The position numbers and the translations under genes were made by a program. A DNA stretch of 64,000 nucleotides from Clostridiales bacterium (lineage in GTDB: Bacteria; Bacillota; Clostridia; Christensenellales; Aristaeellaceae). Positions within the stretch are counted from its first letter, which is position 1; every line of letters starts with the position of its first letter. The DNA is taken from positions 1 to 64,000 of the forward strand of contig SFNY01000026.1 in assembly GCA_004554085.1 (NCBI GenBank), in the 5' to 3' direction. The notes under the pieces were generated by a model. That model did no database searches and was not told the DNA's origin. It saw only the letters and a list, made by a program, of their open reading frames with translations. This document shows, in pieces, positions 40,368-48,754 of the stretch.

Positions 40368-41909
40368 ATGGAGGTACGCACCCGCTTTGCGCCCAGCCCG
40401 ACGGGCTACATGCACCTGGGCAACCTGCGCACCGCGCTCTACACCTATCTGTACGCCCGCCGCACGGGCGGCAAGTTCATCCTGCGCATCGAGGACACGG
40501 ATCAGAAGCGCGAGGTCAAGGACGCCGTGAACGTGATCTACAATTCGCTGAAGATCGCGGGCCTGAGCCACGACGAGGGCCCGGACGTGGGCGGCCCCTG
40601 CGGCCCGTACGTGCAGTCCGAGCGCAAGGACACCTACCTGCCCTATGCGAAGCAGCTGGTGGAATCCGGCCACGCGTACTACTGCTTCTGCACGAAGGAG
40701 CGCCTGGAGGAGGCCCGCGCCGCAGCTGAGGCAAAGGGCGAGACCTTCAAGTACGACAAGCACTGTCTGCATTTGAGCCGCGAGGAGGTTCAGGCGAAGC
40801 TGGACGCGGGCGAGCCCTACGTCATCCGCCAGAACATCCCCACCGAGGGCAAGGCGGGCTTTGACGACGTGATCTACGGCCACGTGGAGGTGGACTGCGA
40901 CACGCTGGACGACAACGTGCTGATCAAGGCCGACGGGCTGCCCACCTACAACTTCGCCAACGTCATCGACGACCACCTGATGGGCATCACCCACGTGATG
41001 CGCGGCAACGAGTATCTGTCCTCCGCGCCGAAGTACAACCTGCTCTACGAAGCGCTGGGCTGGACGCCGCCGACCTACGTGCACCTGACCCCCGTGATGG
41101 TGGAGGGCACCTCGAAGAATAAAAAGACCGGCGAATACCTGATGGAGACCGACGAGAACGGAAATCCCGTGCTGGACGAGCAGGGCAATCCGGTCAAGGC
41201 CATCGTCAAGCGCAAGATGAGCAAGAGCCAGGGCGATCCCTCCTTCGAGGACCTGCTCAGCAAGGGCTATCTGAGCGAGGCCATCGTCAACTATCTGGTG
41301 CTGCTGGGCTGGAGCCCGCGCGGCGAGCGCGAGTTCTACAGCCTGAAGGAGCTGGAGGAGGTCTTTGACCTGGAGGGCCTGAGCAAGAGCCCCAGCTTCT
41401 TCAGCGGCGAAAAGATGCGCTGGTTCAACGCCGAGTACATCCGCAAGCTGAGCCCGGAGGCGTACCTGGAGCACGCAACGCCGTGGCTGGAAAAGGTGCT
41501 GGATCCCGCGAGGTTCGACTTCAAACGCCTTGGAGAGCTTCTGCAGAACCGCACGGAGGTGTTCTCCCAGCTGCCCGACATGGTGCACTTCCTGGCGGAG
41601 ATTCCGGAATTCTCCAACGATCTCTACGTCAACAAGAAGCAGAAGAGCACGTTGGAGAGCGCAAAGACCGCGCTGACGGCGCTCAAGCCTGTGCTGGAGG
41701 GCATCGATGACTGGACGGAGGCCAATCTGCACGACGTTGTGATGGCCGCGATTCCCGACCTGGGCATGAAGAACGGTCAGGTGCTCTGGCCGATGCGTAT
41801 CGCCATCAGCGGACAGATGTCCACCCCCGGCGGCGCGTTTGAAATCGCCTACCTGCTGGGCAAGGACGAGACCCTGAAGAGGTTGAACGCCGCACTGGCG
41901 AAATTATAA
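40368..41909 (+). CDS. gltX: Glutamate--tRNA ligase
   Basis: Charges tRNA-Glu with glutamate. The 513-residue class I synthetase has the HIGH-equivalent SPTGYMHLGN (residues about 9-18), LRIEDTDQKREV, and the KMSKS loop as KRKMSKSQGDPS (about residue 285). Slightly longer than average because of an insertion before KMSKS (GEYLMETDENGNPVLDEQG). Whether it is discriminating or also charges tRNA-Gln is not readable. AGAGGAG precedes ATG 40368. The preceding hairpin array may act as its leader. Confidence 0.95.
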   Translation: MEVRTRFAPSPTGYMHLGNLRTALYTYLYARRTGGKFILRIEDTDQKREVKDAVNVIYNSLKIAGLSHDEGPDVGGPCGPYVQSERKDTYLPYAKQLVESGHAYYCFCTKERLEEARAAAEAKGETFKYDKHCLHLSREEVQAKLDAGEPYVIRQNIPTEGKAGFDDVIYGHVEVDCDTLDDNVLIKADGLPTYNFANVIDDHLMGITHVMRGNEYLSSAPKYNLLYEALGWTPPTYVHLTPVMVEGTSKNKKTGEYLMETDENGNPVLDEQGNPVKAIVKRKMSKSQGDPSFEDLLSKGYLSEAIVNYLVLLGWSPRGEREFYSLKELEEVFDLEGLSKSPSFFSGEKMRWFNAEYIRKLSPEAYLEHATPWLEKVLDPARFDFKRLGELLQNRTEVFSQLPDMVHFLAEIPEFSNDLYVNKKQKSTLESAKTALTALKPVLEGIDDWTEANLHDVVMAAIPDLGMKNGQVLWPMRIAISGQMSTPGGAFEIAYLLGKDETLKRLNAALAKL

Positions 41910-42132
41910 ACCATTCGCTTAAACTTGAGGGGCCGCAGCCCTTTTTGCCTCCCTTTACACAAGGGATCCTTAAGAGACGCGAGTGCTATATTTACACAAG
42001 CTTGGTGGCCGCGCAGATTCCTGCGCGGCCCTTCTGCGCCAAGGTTTAACCCGAAAGAGATGTCATATGACATATACGGACGATATAATGATGATGTTTT
42101 TCAACATTGGGTAATGGCAGAGGTATATATCC
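41910..42132. other. Intergenic gap between gltX and the MATE gene
   Basis: About 220 bases. It holds a small hairpin with a T run (GGGGC / GCCCT then TTTTT, 41931-41949) that probably ends gltX, a second hairpin at 42007-42030, and the MATE ribosome-binding site. A TATAAT-like element (ATATAATG, near 42083-42090) may serve the MATE gene. Nothing else recognised. Confidence 0.5.
42007..42030. terminator. Hairpin before the MATE gene
   Basis: Perfect 10-bp stem GGCCGCGCAG / CTGCGCGGCC with a 4-base loop, followed by CTTCTG. Terminator candidate for gltX read-through. Confidence 0.55.
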
Positions 42133-43515
42133 TTGAAGAAGAAAGAAATCATCAATCCGGCGCATCCGCATGCGCCGATGTTTACAAAGCGGGAGATCTG
42201 GGCGCTGCTGATTCCGCTGATGATCGAGCAGCTGCTCAATTCGCTGATGGGCACCGCGGACACGATGATGGTGTCCAACGCGGGCTCCGCGGCGATCTCG
42301 GCGGTATCGCTGGTGGACGCGATCAACTTGCTGCTGATCAACGTCTTTGCCGCCATGGCCACCGGCGGCACGATCATCTGCGCCCAGTATCTGGGCCGCA
42401 GGGACAGGGACGAGGCGGTGGAGACGGGCCGCCAGCTGCTGCTGACGGTGTTTGTCATCGCGACGGCGGTGATGCTGGTGTGCACGCTGCTGCGCGGGCC
42501 GCTGCTGCGGCTGATCTTCGGCCAGGTGGAGATGGAGGTCATGGAGAACGCCAAGATCTATCTGCTGATCACGGCGCTGTCCTACCCCTTCATTGCGCTG
42601 TACAATGCGGGCGCGGCGCTGTTCCGCGTGGACGGCAACTCCCGCCTGCCGATGATGATTTCGATGGTGTGCAACCTCATCAACATCGCCGGAAACGCGG
42701 TGCTGATCTTCGGCTTCCGCATGGGCGTGGTGGGCGCGGCGCTGGCCACGCTCATCTCCCGGGTGCTCAGCGCCCTCGAGGTGCTGTATTTCCTGCGCCA
42801 GCCCCGGCAGACCATCGTCATCCGCGACTACTTCAGGATCCGGCCGAAGTTCCCCCGCATCCTGAACATCCTGGCGGTGGGCATTCCCACCGGCATCGAA
42901 AACGGCATGTTCCACTTCGGCAAGCTGGTGATCCAGTCCTCCGTGTCCACGCTGAGCACCACGGCCATCGCCGCACAGGCGATGACCAGTACGCTGGAGC
43001 TGGTGACCGGTCAGGCGCCCATGGGCATCGGCCTGGGCATGATGACGCTGGTGGGTCAGTGCATGGGCGCTGGGCGCGAGGACGAGGCGCGGCAGAACAT
43101 CAAGCGCCTGACCGTCTATGCGGAGATCGTACTGGCGGCGAGCTGCGCGCTGATGGCGCTGCTGGTGCGGCCGATCACCGTGCTGGGCGGCATGGAGCCT
43201 GCCGCCGCGGACATGGCCGTGTGGATGACCTACATCATCAACATCGTCAAGCCGCTGATCTGGACGCTGTCCTTCATCCCGGCCTACGGCATGCGCGCCG
43301 CAGGCGACGTGCGCTTCTCCATGACCGTCTCCAGCTGCACCATGTGGCTGTGCCGCGTGGTGATGACCGTGCTGCTGATTCGCGTATTCGGCTTCGGGCC
43401 CATCGCCGTGTGGATCGGCATGTTCTCCGACTGGACGGTGAGATCGGTGATCTTCTCTCTGCGCTTCAAGAGCGGCAGGTGGGCGGAGAAGCAGGTGCTC
43501 AAAGAAGCAAGCTGA
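42133..43515 (+). CDS. MATE-family multidrug/drug-Na+ antiporter
   Basis: A 460-residue efflux transporter with twelve helices in two six-helix halves. Signature segments are ADTMMVSNAGSAAISAVSL in the first half, NAGAALFRVDGNSRLPM, and VTGQAPMGIGLGMMTLVGQCMGAGREDEA in the second. Exports drugs or metabolites using a Na+ or H+ gradient; substrate unknown. The start appears to be TTG 42133: GAGGT lies 8 bases upstream and the protein then begins MKKKEII; no in-frame ATG gives a better start. Monocistronic, followed by repeat copy C. Confidence 0.9.
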   Translation: MKKKEIINPAHPHAPMFTKREIWALLIPLMIEQLLNSLMGTADTMMVSNAGSAAISAVSLVDAINLLLINVFAAMATGGTIICAQYLGRRDRDEAVETGRQLLLTVFVIATAVMLVCTLLRGPLLRLIFGQVEMEVMENAKIYLLITALSYPFIALYNAGAALFRVDGNSRLPMMISMVCNLINIAGNAVLIFGFRMGVVGAALATLISRVLSALEVLYFLRQPRQTIVIRDYFRIRPKFPRILNILAVGIPTGIENGMFHFGKLVIQSSVSTLSTTAIAAQAMTSTLELVTGQAPMGIGLGMMTLVGQCMGAGREDEARQNIKRLTVYAEIVLAASCALMALLVRPITVLGGMEPAAADMAVWMTYIINIVKPLIWTLSFIPAYGMRAAGDVRFSMTVSSCTMWLCRVVMTVLLIRVFGFGPIAVWIGMFSDWTVRSVIFSLRFKSGRWAEKQVLKEAS

Positions 43516-43549
43516 GGTACAGAAAGCAAGGAGTTGCCTTCGGACGGCA

Positions 43550-43677
43550 AATGTAGGGCGGGGTGCCTTCACCCCGCCGGCGGCGAGGCGCCGCAGCCGG
43601 TTGCCTGTCGGCGTTTCAATCGAACGAATCCCTGCCCCGGCAAGAATGGGGCAGGGATTCTGTGTTTCTTTCCTATG
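43550..43677 (+). repeat. Modular 3'-end repeat, copy C
   Basis: Starts 35 bp after the MATE stop. GTAGGGCGGGGTGCC...CACCCCGCC hairpin, GC block ending in TGTCGGCGTTTCAATCGAACG, then a stem GAATCCCTGCCCC / GGGGCAGGGATTC (43626-43660) followed by TGTGTTTCTTTCC. This is the cleanest copy. Confidence 0.85.
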
Positions 43678-43688
43678 CATGTCCAGAA

Positions 43689-44252
43689 TTACACCTCGAA
43701 GAAGGCGGCCTCCACACGGGCGCAGAACTCGTGGTAGAGGCGGATGTGCTCCTCCTGCACGCGGTAGGTCTCGGTCTCGCCGGACTCGATGAGCACGTCG
43801 CAGTACTGCTTCAATTTGCCGCCGCCCTTTCCGGTGAGGCCGATGCAGGTCGCGCCCTTCATCTTCGCGGCCCGCAGCGCCAGAATCACGTTTTGGGCGT
43901 TGCCGGAGGTGGTGATGCCGATGATCACGTCGCCGGGGTTGGCGTAGGCCATCACCTGCTGGGCATACATCAGCTCGCCGCCCAGGTCGTTCACCACCGC
44001 CGCGATCACCGCGCCCTGGGCGGTGAGGTCGATGGCAGGAAGGCCCATCTGCAGCGGCAGGTGATCCATGGCCTCGTCCCAGTCGTCGGGCAGGGGGCGC
44101 TTCTTCAGGAAGCCCTTCACCAGCTCGCCTACGATGTGCGCGCTGTCGGAGGCGCTGCCGCCGTTGCCGCACACCAGCAGCTTGCCGCCCTTCTTGTAGG
44201 AATCGATCATGATTTCGACGGCGCGATCCAGCGCCGGATTGTTTGCGTTCAT
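43689..44252 (-). CDS. SIS-domain phosphoheptose isomerase-like protein
   Basis: A 187-residue SIS-domain sugar-phosphate isomerase resembling GmhA (sedoheptulose 7-phosphate to D-glycero-D-manno-heptose 7-phosphate). Matching segments: LLVCGNGGSASDSAHIVGEL, VIIGITTSGNAQNVILAL and GLTGKGGGKLK. An Asp/Trp-rich loop (LPDDWDEAMDH) is an unusual insertion. The organism looks Gram-positive, so any product would enter a cell-surface heptose glycan or another sugar pathway rather than LPS. It lies 10 bp after the deoxyhypusine-synthase-like gene in one operon driven by a perfect consensus promoter. Confidence 0.82.
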   Translation of the reverse strand: MNANNPALDRAVEIMIDSYKKGGKLLVCGNGGSASDSAHIVGELVKGFLKKRPLPDDWDEAMDHLPLQMGLPAIDLTAQGAVIAAVVNDLGGELMYAQQVMAYANPGDVIIGITTSGNAQNVILALRAAKMKGATCIGLTGKGGGKLKQYCDVLIESGETETYRVQEEHIRLYHEFCARVEAAFFEV

Positions 44253-44262
44253 TGCTCTGCCC

Positions 44263-45225
44263 TCACTTGCCGCACAGCTTCTTCCAGAGGTTGGGGATGG
44301 TCTCCTGGTGGTCGCCGCAGAAGTGCTGGCCCCAGCCGCCGCAGGACACCGGGCGGTTGACGATGTTCTTGCGCGGACGGTAGTAGTACTGGGGATGCTC
44401 GTAGCCCAGCGGGCGGCGGAAGTCGCCCAGGTCGATCAGGTCGAAGTTGGCCGTGGTGATGTCGAAGGTGGGGTATTTCAGGTTGCGGGCGATGGACAGC
44501 GCCTTTAAAAACACCTCCGGGCCGATCACGCCGGAGCCGAAGTTCATGTACACGCCCTTGTCCATGTGGGCCACCGACCAGCAGATCTTGTGGAAGTCGA
44601 TGCCGCTGGCCCTGCCGATGGCCTCGAAGCTGCACGTGGGGTGCTGGTGGATGATGTCGGTGCCCAGCGCGATGTGATAGGTGGCGGGGATGTCCAGCCT
44701 GTAGGCGTTCCAGAGCACGCAGTCCTCCCGGTGGGGGAAGCGCTCGGGATGCTCGTCGATGTACTTGCCCAGGCTCTCGCCGTAGCCCAGACCCTGCTCC
44801 GCGCCCTGCCGGATGGCCTCGTTCATCCAGCCGCCGGTCTCCTCCCACATGCCGAAGGAGCCGTCCTCGATGGCGGTGGGCACGTGCTCGCTGGTTCCGC
44901 CCAGGTAGGCCAGCTCGAAGTCGTGGATGGAGCAGGCGCCGTTGCCCGCGATGTGGGTGATGTAGCCCGCCTTCATCAGCGCGATCAGATAGCGGGACAG
45001 GCCGCACTTGATGACGTGCGCGCCCATGGACAGGATGATCTGGTGTCCGCCCTCCTTCGCCGCCTGAATGCGGCGCACCAGCTCGTCAAACTCCGGGCTG
45101 CCCCAGTCGGGAACGGGGGTCTCGCCGGGGACGGCAAGGGTGTCGATGCGCACCAGATTGTGGCGGTTCTGGGCGGAGTAGGTGGTGATGCCGGAAAAAT
45201 CCAGCTGCATGCTTCTGCGGTTCAT
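44263..45225 (-). CDS. Deoxyhypusine-synthase-superfamily-like protein, role unknown
   Basis: A 320-residue cytoplasmic protein. Its central motifs (GGHQIILSMGAHVIKCGLSR, then ITHIAGNGACSIHDFELAYLGG, and HQHPTCSFEAIG) resemble a group of bacterial proteins with a Rossmann-like deoxyhypusine-synthase fold that are found next to phosphoheptose isomerases. The catalytic Lys region of true deoxyhypusine synthase is not seen, so that reaction is unlikely. ATG 45225 follows GGAGG; the longer frame to 45258 is rejected. Operon: promoter, this gene, then the SIS gene. The divergent ROK regulator supports a sugar-related role. Fold assignment is tentative. Confidence 0.6.
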   Translation of the reverse strand: MNRRSMQLDFSGITTYSAQNRHNLVRIDTLAVPGETPVPDWGSPEFDELVRRIQAAKEGGHQIILSMGAHVIKCGLSRYLIALMKAGYITHIAGNGACSIHDFELAYLGGTSEHVPTAIEDGSFGMWEETGGWMNEAIRQGAEQGLGYGESLGKYIDEHPERFPHREDCVLWNAYRLDIPATYHIALGTDIIHQHPTCSFEAIGRASGIDFHKICWSVAHMDKGVYMNFGSGVIGPEVFLKALSIARNLKYPTFDITTANFDLIDLGDFRRPLGYEHPQYYYRPRKNIVNRPVSCGGWGQHFCGDHQETIPNLWKKLCGK

Positions 45226-45269
45226 AGGGCTTTCCTCCAGGCAATTTTGGAAAATCATTTGCTGAATTT

Positions 45270-45298
45270 ATTATAATTTGGGCCTGCAAACTTGTCAA
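45270..45298 (-). promoter_or_regulatory. Perfect consensus promoter of the SIS operon
   Basis: Minus strand TTGACA (45298-45293), 17-base spacer, TATAAT (45275-45270), 45 bp before the start. Such a perfect promoter with a neighbouring ROK gene implies repression. Confidence 0.9.
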
Positions 45299-45409
45299 TC
45301 TTTGGAAAACTTTTTCCGATTTATGAGGATTTTTTCGCGTTTTGCAGGATTTTTCATAAATATACAGAAATATTAGGTAAAGGACAATCGTCAAGGAAGG
45401 TGGCCGGGT

Positions 45410-46543
45410 GTGCGCGCAATCAATTCCAGCGTAATGAAACAATCGAATCGCAAGATGGTACTGGGGTGGATTCGCCGCAGACCCATTTCGCGCGCGGAGC
45501 TGTCGGATTGCACGCAGCTGACGAGGGCCTCCATCACCCAGATCGTGGATGAGCTGATGGAGGAGGGTCTGGTCACCGAGACCGAGTCCGTGGGCCGCAA
45601 CAAGCTGGGCCGGAAGCAGACCCAGCTGGCCATCGTCAAGGATGCGATGTACATCGCCGGGGTGAACCTGCGGCGCGTGGGCTACGATCTGGGCGTCATC
45701 AATCTGGCGGGCGAGGTGCTCTGGCAGCGCTCCGGAGCGACGCTGGGCCGGGAGGTCTGCACCGTGCTGGATGAGATCGCCGCGCAGCTCAAGGACGCGG
45801 TGCGCGCGCTGGAGATCCCGCCCGGGCGCCTCTACGGTGTGGGCGTGGGCGCTCCGGGGCCGCTGGACCGGTGCAGGGGAATGATTCTGAACCCGCCGGA
45901 CTTCAAGCTCTGGCACAACGCGCCCGTTGTGGAGATGCTGAAGGCGCGCACGGGCTGGAACGTGTTCCTGGAGAACATCTCCAATGCCCACGCGCTGGAG
46001 GAGCTGTACTTCGGCGTGGGCCGCGAGGGCGTGCAGAGCTTCATGCTGCTGCGCGTGGACGAGGGCGTGGGCGCGGGGATCGTGCTGGGCGGCCGCCTGT
46101 TCAGCGGTCCCAGGGGCCAGAGCCCGGAGATCGGCCACGTGTCCATCGACCGCAACGGCCCGGCGTGCGCCTGCGGAAGACGCGGCTGCTGGGAGCGCTA
46201 CATCTCCTTTCCGGCGGTCTTGCAGGGCACGCCATTCACCGGCTGGCCGCAGGTGATCGACACTCTGGGCAGAAATCCGGAGGCCGACGCGCTCTTTGCG
46301 CGTGTGGCGGAAAATCTGGCCTTTGAAATTGCGAACATCGCCAACGTGTTCGGCCTTGATCGGATTGTGCTCAGCGGCAACTTCGTCTATGGCGGCGAAC
46401 GGCTGGCCGATGCGGTGAACCGCAACATGCAGGGCCAGTGCCTGTGGGAGATGGGCACGCAGCCCGTGCTGCCCGGACGGCCGATGGAGACCGCCCGCAT
46501 CGCGGCGATGGCCGCCTACCACAGCATCTTTTCAAATTGCTAA
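45410..46543 (+). CDS. ROK-family transcriptional repressor
   Basis: A 377-residue NagC/XylR-type regulator: winged helix at about 15-75 (ISRAELSDCTQLTRASITQI, then VDELMEEGLVTE), followed by a ROK sugar-kinase-like domain with GVGVGAPGPLD, DEGVGAGIVLGGRL and the zinc site CACGRRGCWE. The start is GTG 45410 with AAGGAAGG upstream. It diverges from the SIS operon and probably represses it in response to a sugar (phosphate). The 150-bp A/T-rich gap would contain the operator. Confidence 0.88.
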   Translation: MRAINSSVMKQSNRKMVLGWIRRRPISRAELSDCTQLTRASITQIVDELMEEGLVTETESVGRNKLGRKQTQLAIVKDAMYIAGVNLRRVGYDLGVINLAGEVLWQRSGATLGREVCTVLDEIAAQLKDAVRALEIPPGRLYGVGVGAPGPLDRCRGMILNPPDFKLWHNAPVVEMLKARTGWNVFLENISNAHALEELYFGVGREGVQSFMLLRVDEGVGAGIVLGGRLFSGPRGQSPEIGHVSIDRNGPACACGRRGCWERYISFPAVLQGTPFTGWPQVIDTLGRNPEADALFARVAENLAFEIANIANVFGLDRIVLSGNFVYGGERLADAVNRNMQGQCLWEMGTQPVLPGRPMETARIAAMAAYHSIFSNC

Positions 46544-46556
46544 ACGAAACAAAAAA

Positions 46557-46583
46557 CGCCCGCATCGCTTTTTGATGCGGGCG
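46557..46583. terminator. Bidirectional terminator between the ROK and SH3 genes
   Basis: CGCCCGCATC / GATGCGGGCG with loop GCTTTTT, preceded by AAAAAA and followed by CTGTTTTG. Confidence 0.85.
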
Positions 46584-46597
46584 CTGTTTTGCGTCGC

Positions 46598-47302
46598 TTA
46601 CTTCAGATAGGTGTTCTTGATCCAGCCCAGGGTGCCCTTGTAGTTGACGCGGGTCCAGTAGTTGCCGCGGGTGACGACGGTCACGACGGTGCCACGGGGC
46701 AGAACCCTGATCACGTCGTAGGACAGGCCGCCGCCGGCGCGCATGTTGACGTAGCTCGCAGTGACGGTCATGGTCTTGGCGGTGCTGGAGGAGCCGGTGC
46801 TGGTGGAGGGCTTGTTGCGGGAGATGTAGCTCTTGCTCACGAAGCCCTGGGTACCTGCGGAGTTCTTGACCAGATAGAACCGGCCGTTTTCGCCCAGCAC
46901 GGTGACCTTGGTGCCCTTGGAGAGGGTGCCCATGGAGGCGGTGCTGGTGGAAGCGCCTGCGCGGAAGTTCACGCTGGCGGTGGTGTAGGCGGTGAAGTGG
47001 GAGTCGAAGTAGTCGGTGCCGGAGGCGTAGTTGGTGTCGCCGTCCGCGATGTACAGGTTCTTGATGTAGCCGATCCTGCCGTCGTCGGTCTCCACCTTGC
47101 TCCAGACGTCGCCGTAGCGCAGCACGTCGATGTGGTCGCCGTCGTGCACGGTGCCCAGAGAACGGTACTCCGTGCCCGGACCCTTGCGCAGGTTCAGCGC
47201 ACCGCCGGAATAGGCCAGCGATACGGTTTCGGCCAGGGCTGCGCCCGTGATCAGCGCCAGTACCAACAGAGCTGCCAGAATTGCTGCAAATTTCTTTTTC
47301 AT
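46598..47302 (-). CDS. Secreted triple SH3b-domain protein
   Basis: A 234-residue exported protein: signal peptide (1-24, ending ALA) and three bacterial SH3 repeats beginning near LNLRKGPGTEYRSLGTVHDG, VNFRAGASTSTASMGTLSKG and VNMRAGGGLSYDVIRVLPRG. A Ser/Thr-rich linker (KPSTSTGSSSTAK) joins the second and third. Probably binds the cell wall. ATG 47302 with GGAGGG upstream; the longer frame to 47383 is rejected. Own promoter at 47355-47383. Resembles but is not similar in order to the 161-residue SH3 protein at 23.2 kb. Confidence 0.85.
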   Translation of the reverse strand: MKKKFAAILAALLVLALITGAALAETVSLAYSGGALNLRKGPGTEYRSLGTVHDGDHIDVLRYGDVWSKVETDDGRIGYIKNLYIADGDTNYASGTDYFDSHFTAYTTASVNFRAGASTSTASMGTLSKGTKVTVLGENGRFYLVKNSAGTQGFVSKSYISRNKPSTSTGSSSTAKTMTVTASYVNMRAGGGLSYDVIRVLPRGTVVTVVTRGNYWTRVNYKGTLGWIKNTYLK

Positions 47303-47354
47303 GTCCAATACCCTCCAGTTTTTGAATTGTTTTCCTGTTTGCCTCTTAGACAGG

Positions 47355-47383
47355 AATATAAGCCAAACGGTTCCCGAAATCAA
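47355..47383 (-). promoter_or_regulatory. Promoter of the triple-SH3 gene
   Basis: Minus strand TTGATT (47383-47378), 17-base spacer, TATATT (47360-47355). Confidence 0.7.
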
Positions 47384-47463
47384 GGACTTTTTTCCATCTT
47401 TTTTCTGACTTGCGCCTCGGTGCGTTTTTGTGAAGAAAATTGAAGATTTCTTTGCAAACCGCG

Positions 47464-47492
47464 TTGCTTCGGCGGGCTTCGGCTGGTATAAT
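47464..47492 (+). promoter_or_regulatory. Promoter of the class II aldolase gene
   Basis: TTGCTT (47464-47469), 17-base spacer, TATAAT (47487-47492) with TG-G upstream (extended -10), 35 bp before ATG 47528. Confidence 0.75.
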
Positions 47493-47527
47493 GTAACTTA
47501 GAAATGTATGCTCAGGAGGGAAAATAT

Positions 47528-48546
47528 ATGGCAAGTTTCTTTGAGGAAAATCGTGCGCGCCTGGAGAACTTCAGCCGCGTGTCCAAGACCGTGGGCGTCC
47601 GCGCGGACTACGTGCAGGGCGGCGGCGGCAACACCTCCGTCAAGCTCGAGGGCGGCAATATGGCCATCAAGGCCTCCGGCTTCTGCCTGAAGGACATCGA
47701 GGTGAACAAGGCCTACGCGGTGCTGGACTACGAGGCCCTGCGCACGTTCTACTATGGCTCCAACCCCGCCGACTTCGAGGACGTGGAGAAGGCCGGCTCC
47801 GCCAAGGCCAAGGAGGTCACAAAGGCCATCGAGGGCCTGGCGGCACTGCGCCCCAGCGTGGAGGCGGGCTTCCACTCCATCCTGGACACCTACGTGGCCC
47901 ACAGCCACAGCGTCTACGCCAACCTGGCGGCGTGCAGCGTGGAGTGCGGCGAGATCGTGAAAAAGGCGCTTATGGACGCCGACTACAGCTGGGGCATGGT
48001 GCCCTACACCGATCCCGGCGCGCGGCTCACCTTCTCCATCCGCGATGAGCTCTCCCGCGTGGAAAAGGAGACCGGCAAGCGCCCGGCGGCCATCTTCATG
48101 CAGAACCACGGCCTGATCGCCCACAGCGACGATCCCGACGAGTGCCTGCGCATCCACGAGGACGTGAACAACCGCATCGCCGCGGCCTTCGGCCTCAGCG
48201 GAACCAGCTTCCCGGCGGTGGGCGTGAAGGAGATCGAGGGCGGTCTGGTCGAGGCCGACGCCCCCTTCCTGAGTGAGATGCTCAAGTCCGGCGCGTTCGA
48301 CGAGAGGTTCTTCCTGGAAACGCCCCTGTACCCGGATCAGATGGTGTTCCTGATCGGCTCCTTCGCCTTCGGCAAGGGCACGCCCGAGCAGGATCAGTGC
48401 CTGGCCGACCCGGAGACCGGCCGCGTGGTGTTCAACATGGCCGCGTCCAAGGCAAGACCCTGTCCACCATGGGCGAGGCCGCCAAGAAGTTCATCGCCAA
48501 CTGGGAGAGCGAGAAGTATCGCAAGTCCCTGGCGGGCAAGAAGTAA
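47528..48546 (+). pseudogene. Class II aldolase-family protein, frame-disrupted near the C-terminus
   Basis: The first about 308 residues read as a class II aldolase/adducin-type protein: GGGGNTSVKLEGG..AIKASG at the start of the fold, VAHSHSVYANLAA (metal-binding His-x-His), FMQNHGLIAHSDD (third His) and ECLRIHEDVNNRI. After FNMAASK (48452) the frame changes into unrelated RPCPPWARPPR and runs to 48604. In the +1 frame the expected ending is present, TLSTMGEAAKKFIANWESEK to a TAA at 48544-48546. Family members normally have a further helical segment before that FIxNWESEKYRKSL end, so a deletion of about 25 codons (1 mod 3 in length) is more likely than a single lost base. AGGAGGG precedes ATG 47528; terminator follows the corrected stop. 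Could be an assembly error. Confidence 0.75.
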
Positions 48547-48559
48547 GCAAATTGAAAAT

Positions 48560-48592
48560 GGGGGAGCGCAGCTGCGCTCCCCCGCATTTTTG
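48560..48592 (+). terminator. Terminator after the aldolase gene
   Basis: Perfect palindrome GGGGGAGCGCAG / CTGCGCTCCCCC followed by GCATTTTT, 13 bp after the corrected stop at 48546; this placement supports the frame-corrected end. Confidence 0.85.
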
Positions 48593-48694
48593 GACGGCCA
48601 TTAAGGCCCCGCCTCCGCACGTTTCACCTGCACCGCGCGGATTGATTTGGATGACGGAAATGAATCGCGCAAGCCTTTAACCGTACTGCCCTAT

Positions 48695-48720
48695 GCAAAG
48701 TCTACTTTGCCTGCTATAAT
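48695..48720 (+). promoter_or_regulatory. Promoter region of the rsuA operon
   Basis: TATAAT at 48715-48720 with TGC before it (extended -10). A small inverted repeat GCAAAG / CTTTGC (48695-48710) occupies the spacer and could be an operator. Confidence 0.5.
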
Positions 48721-48754
48721 GAAAACAACATGAAGATGGGCGGAGGTGGGATGC

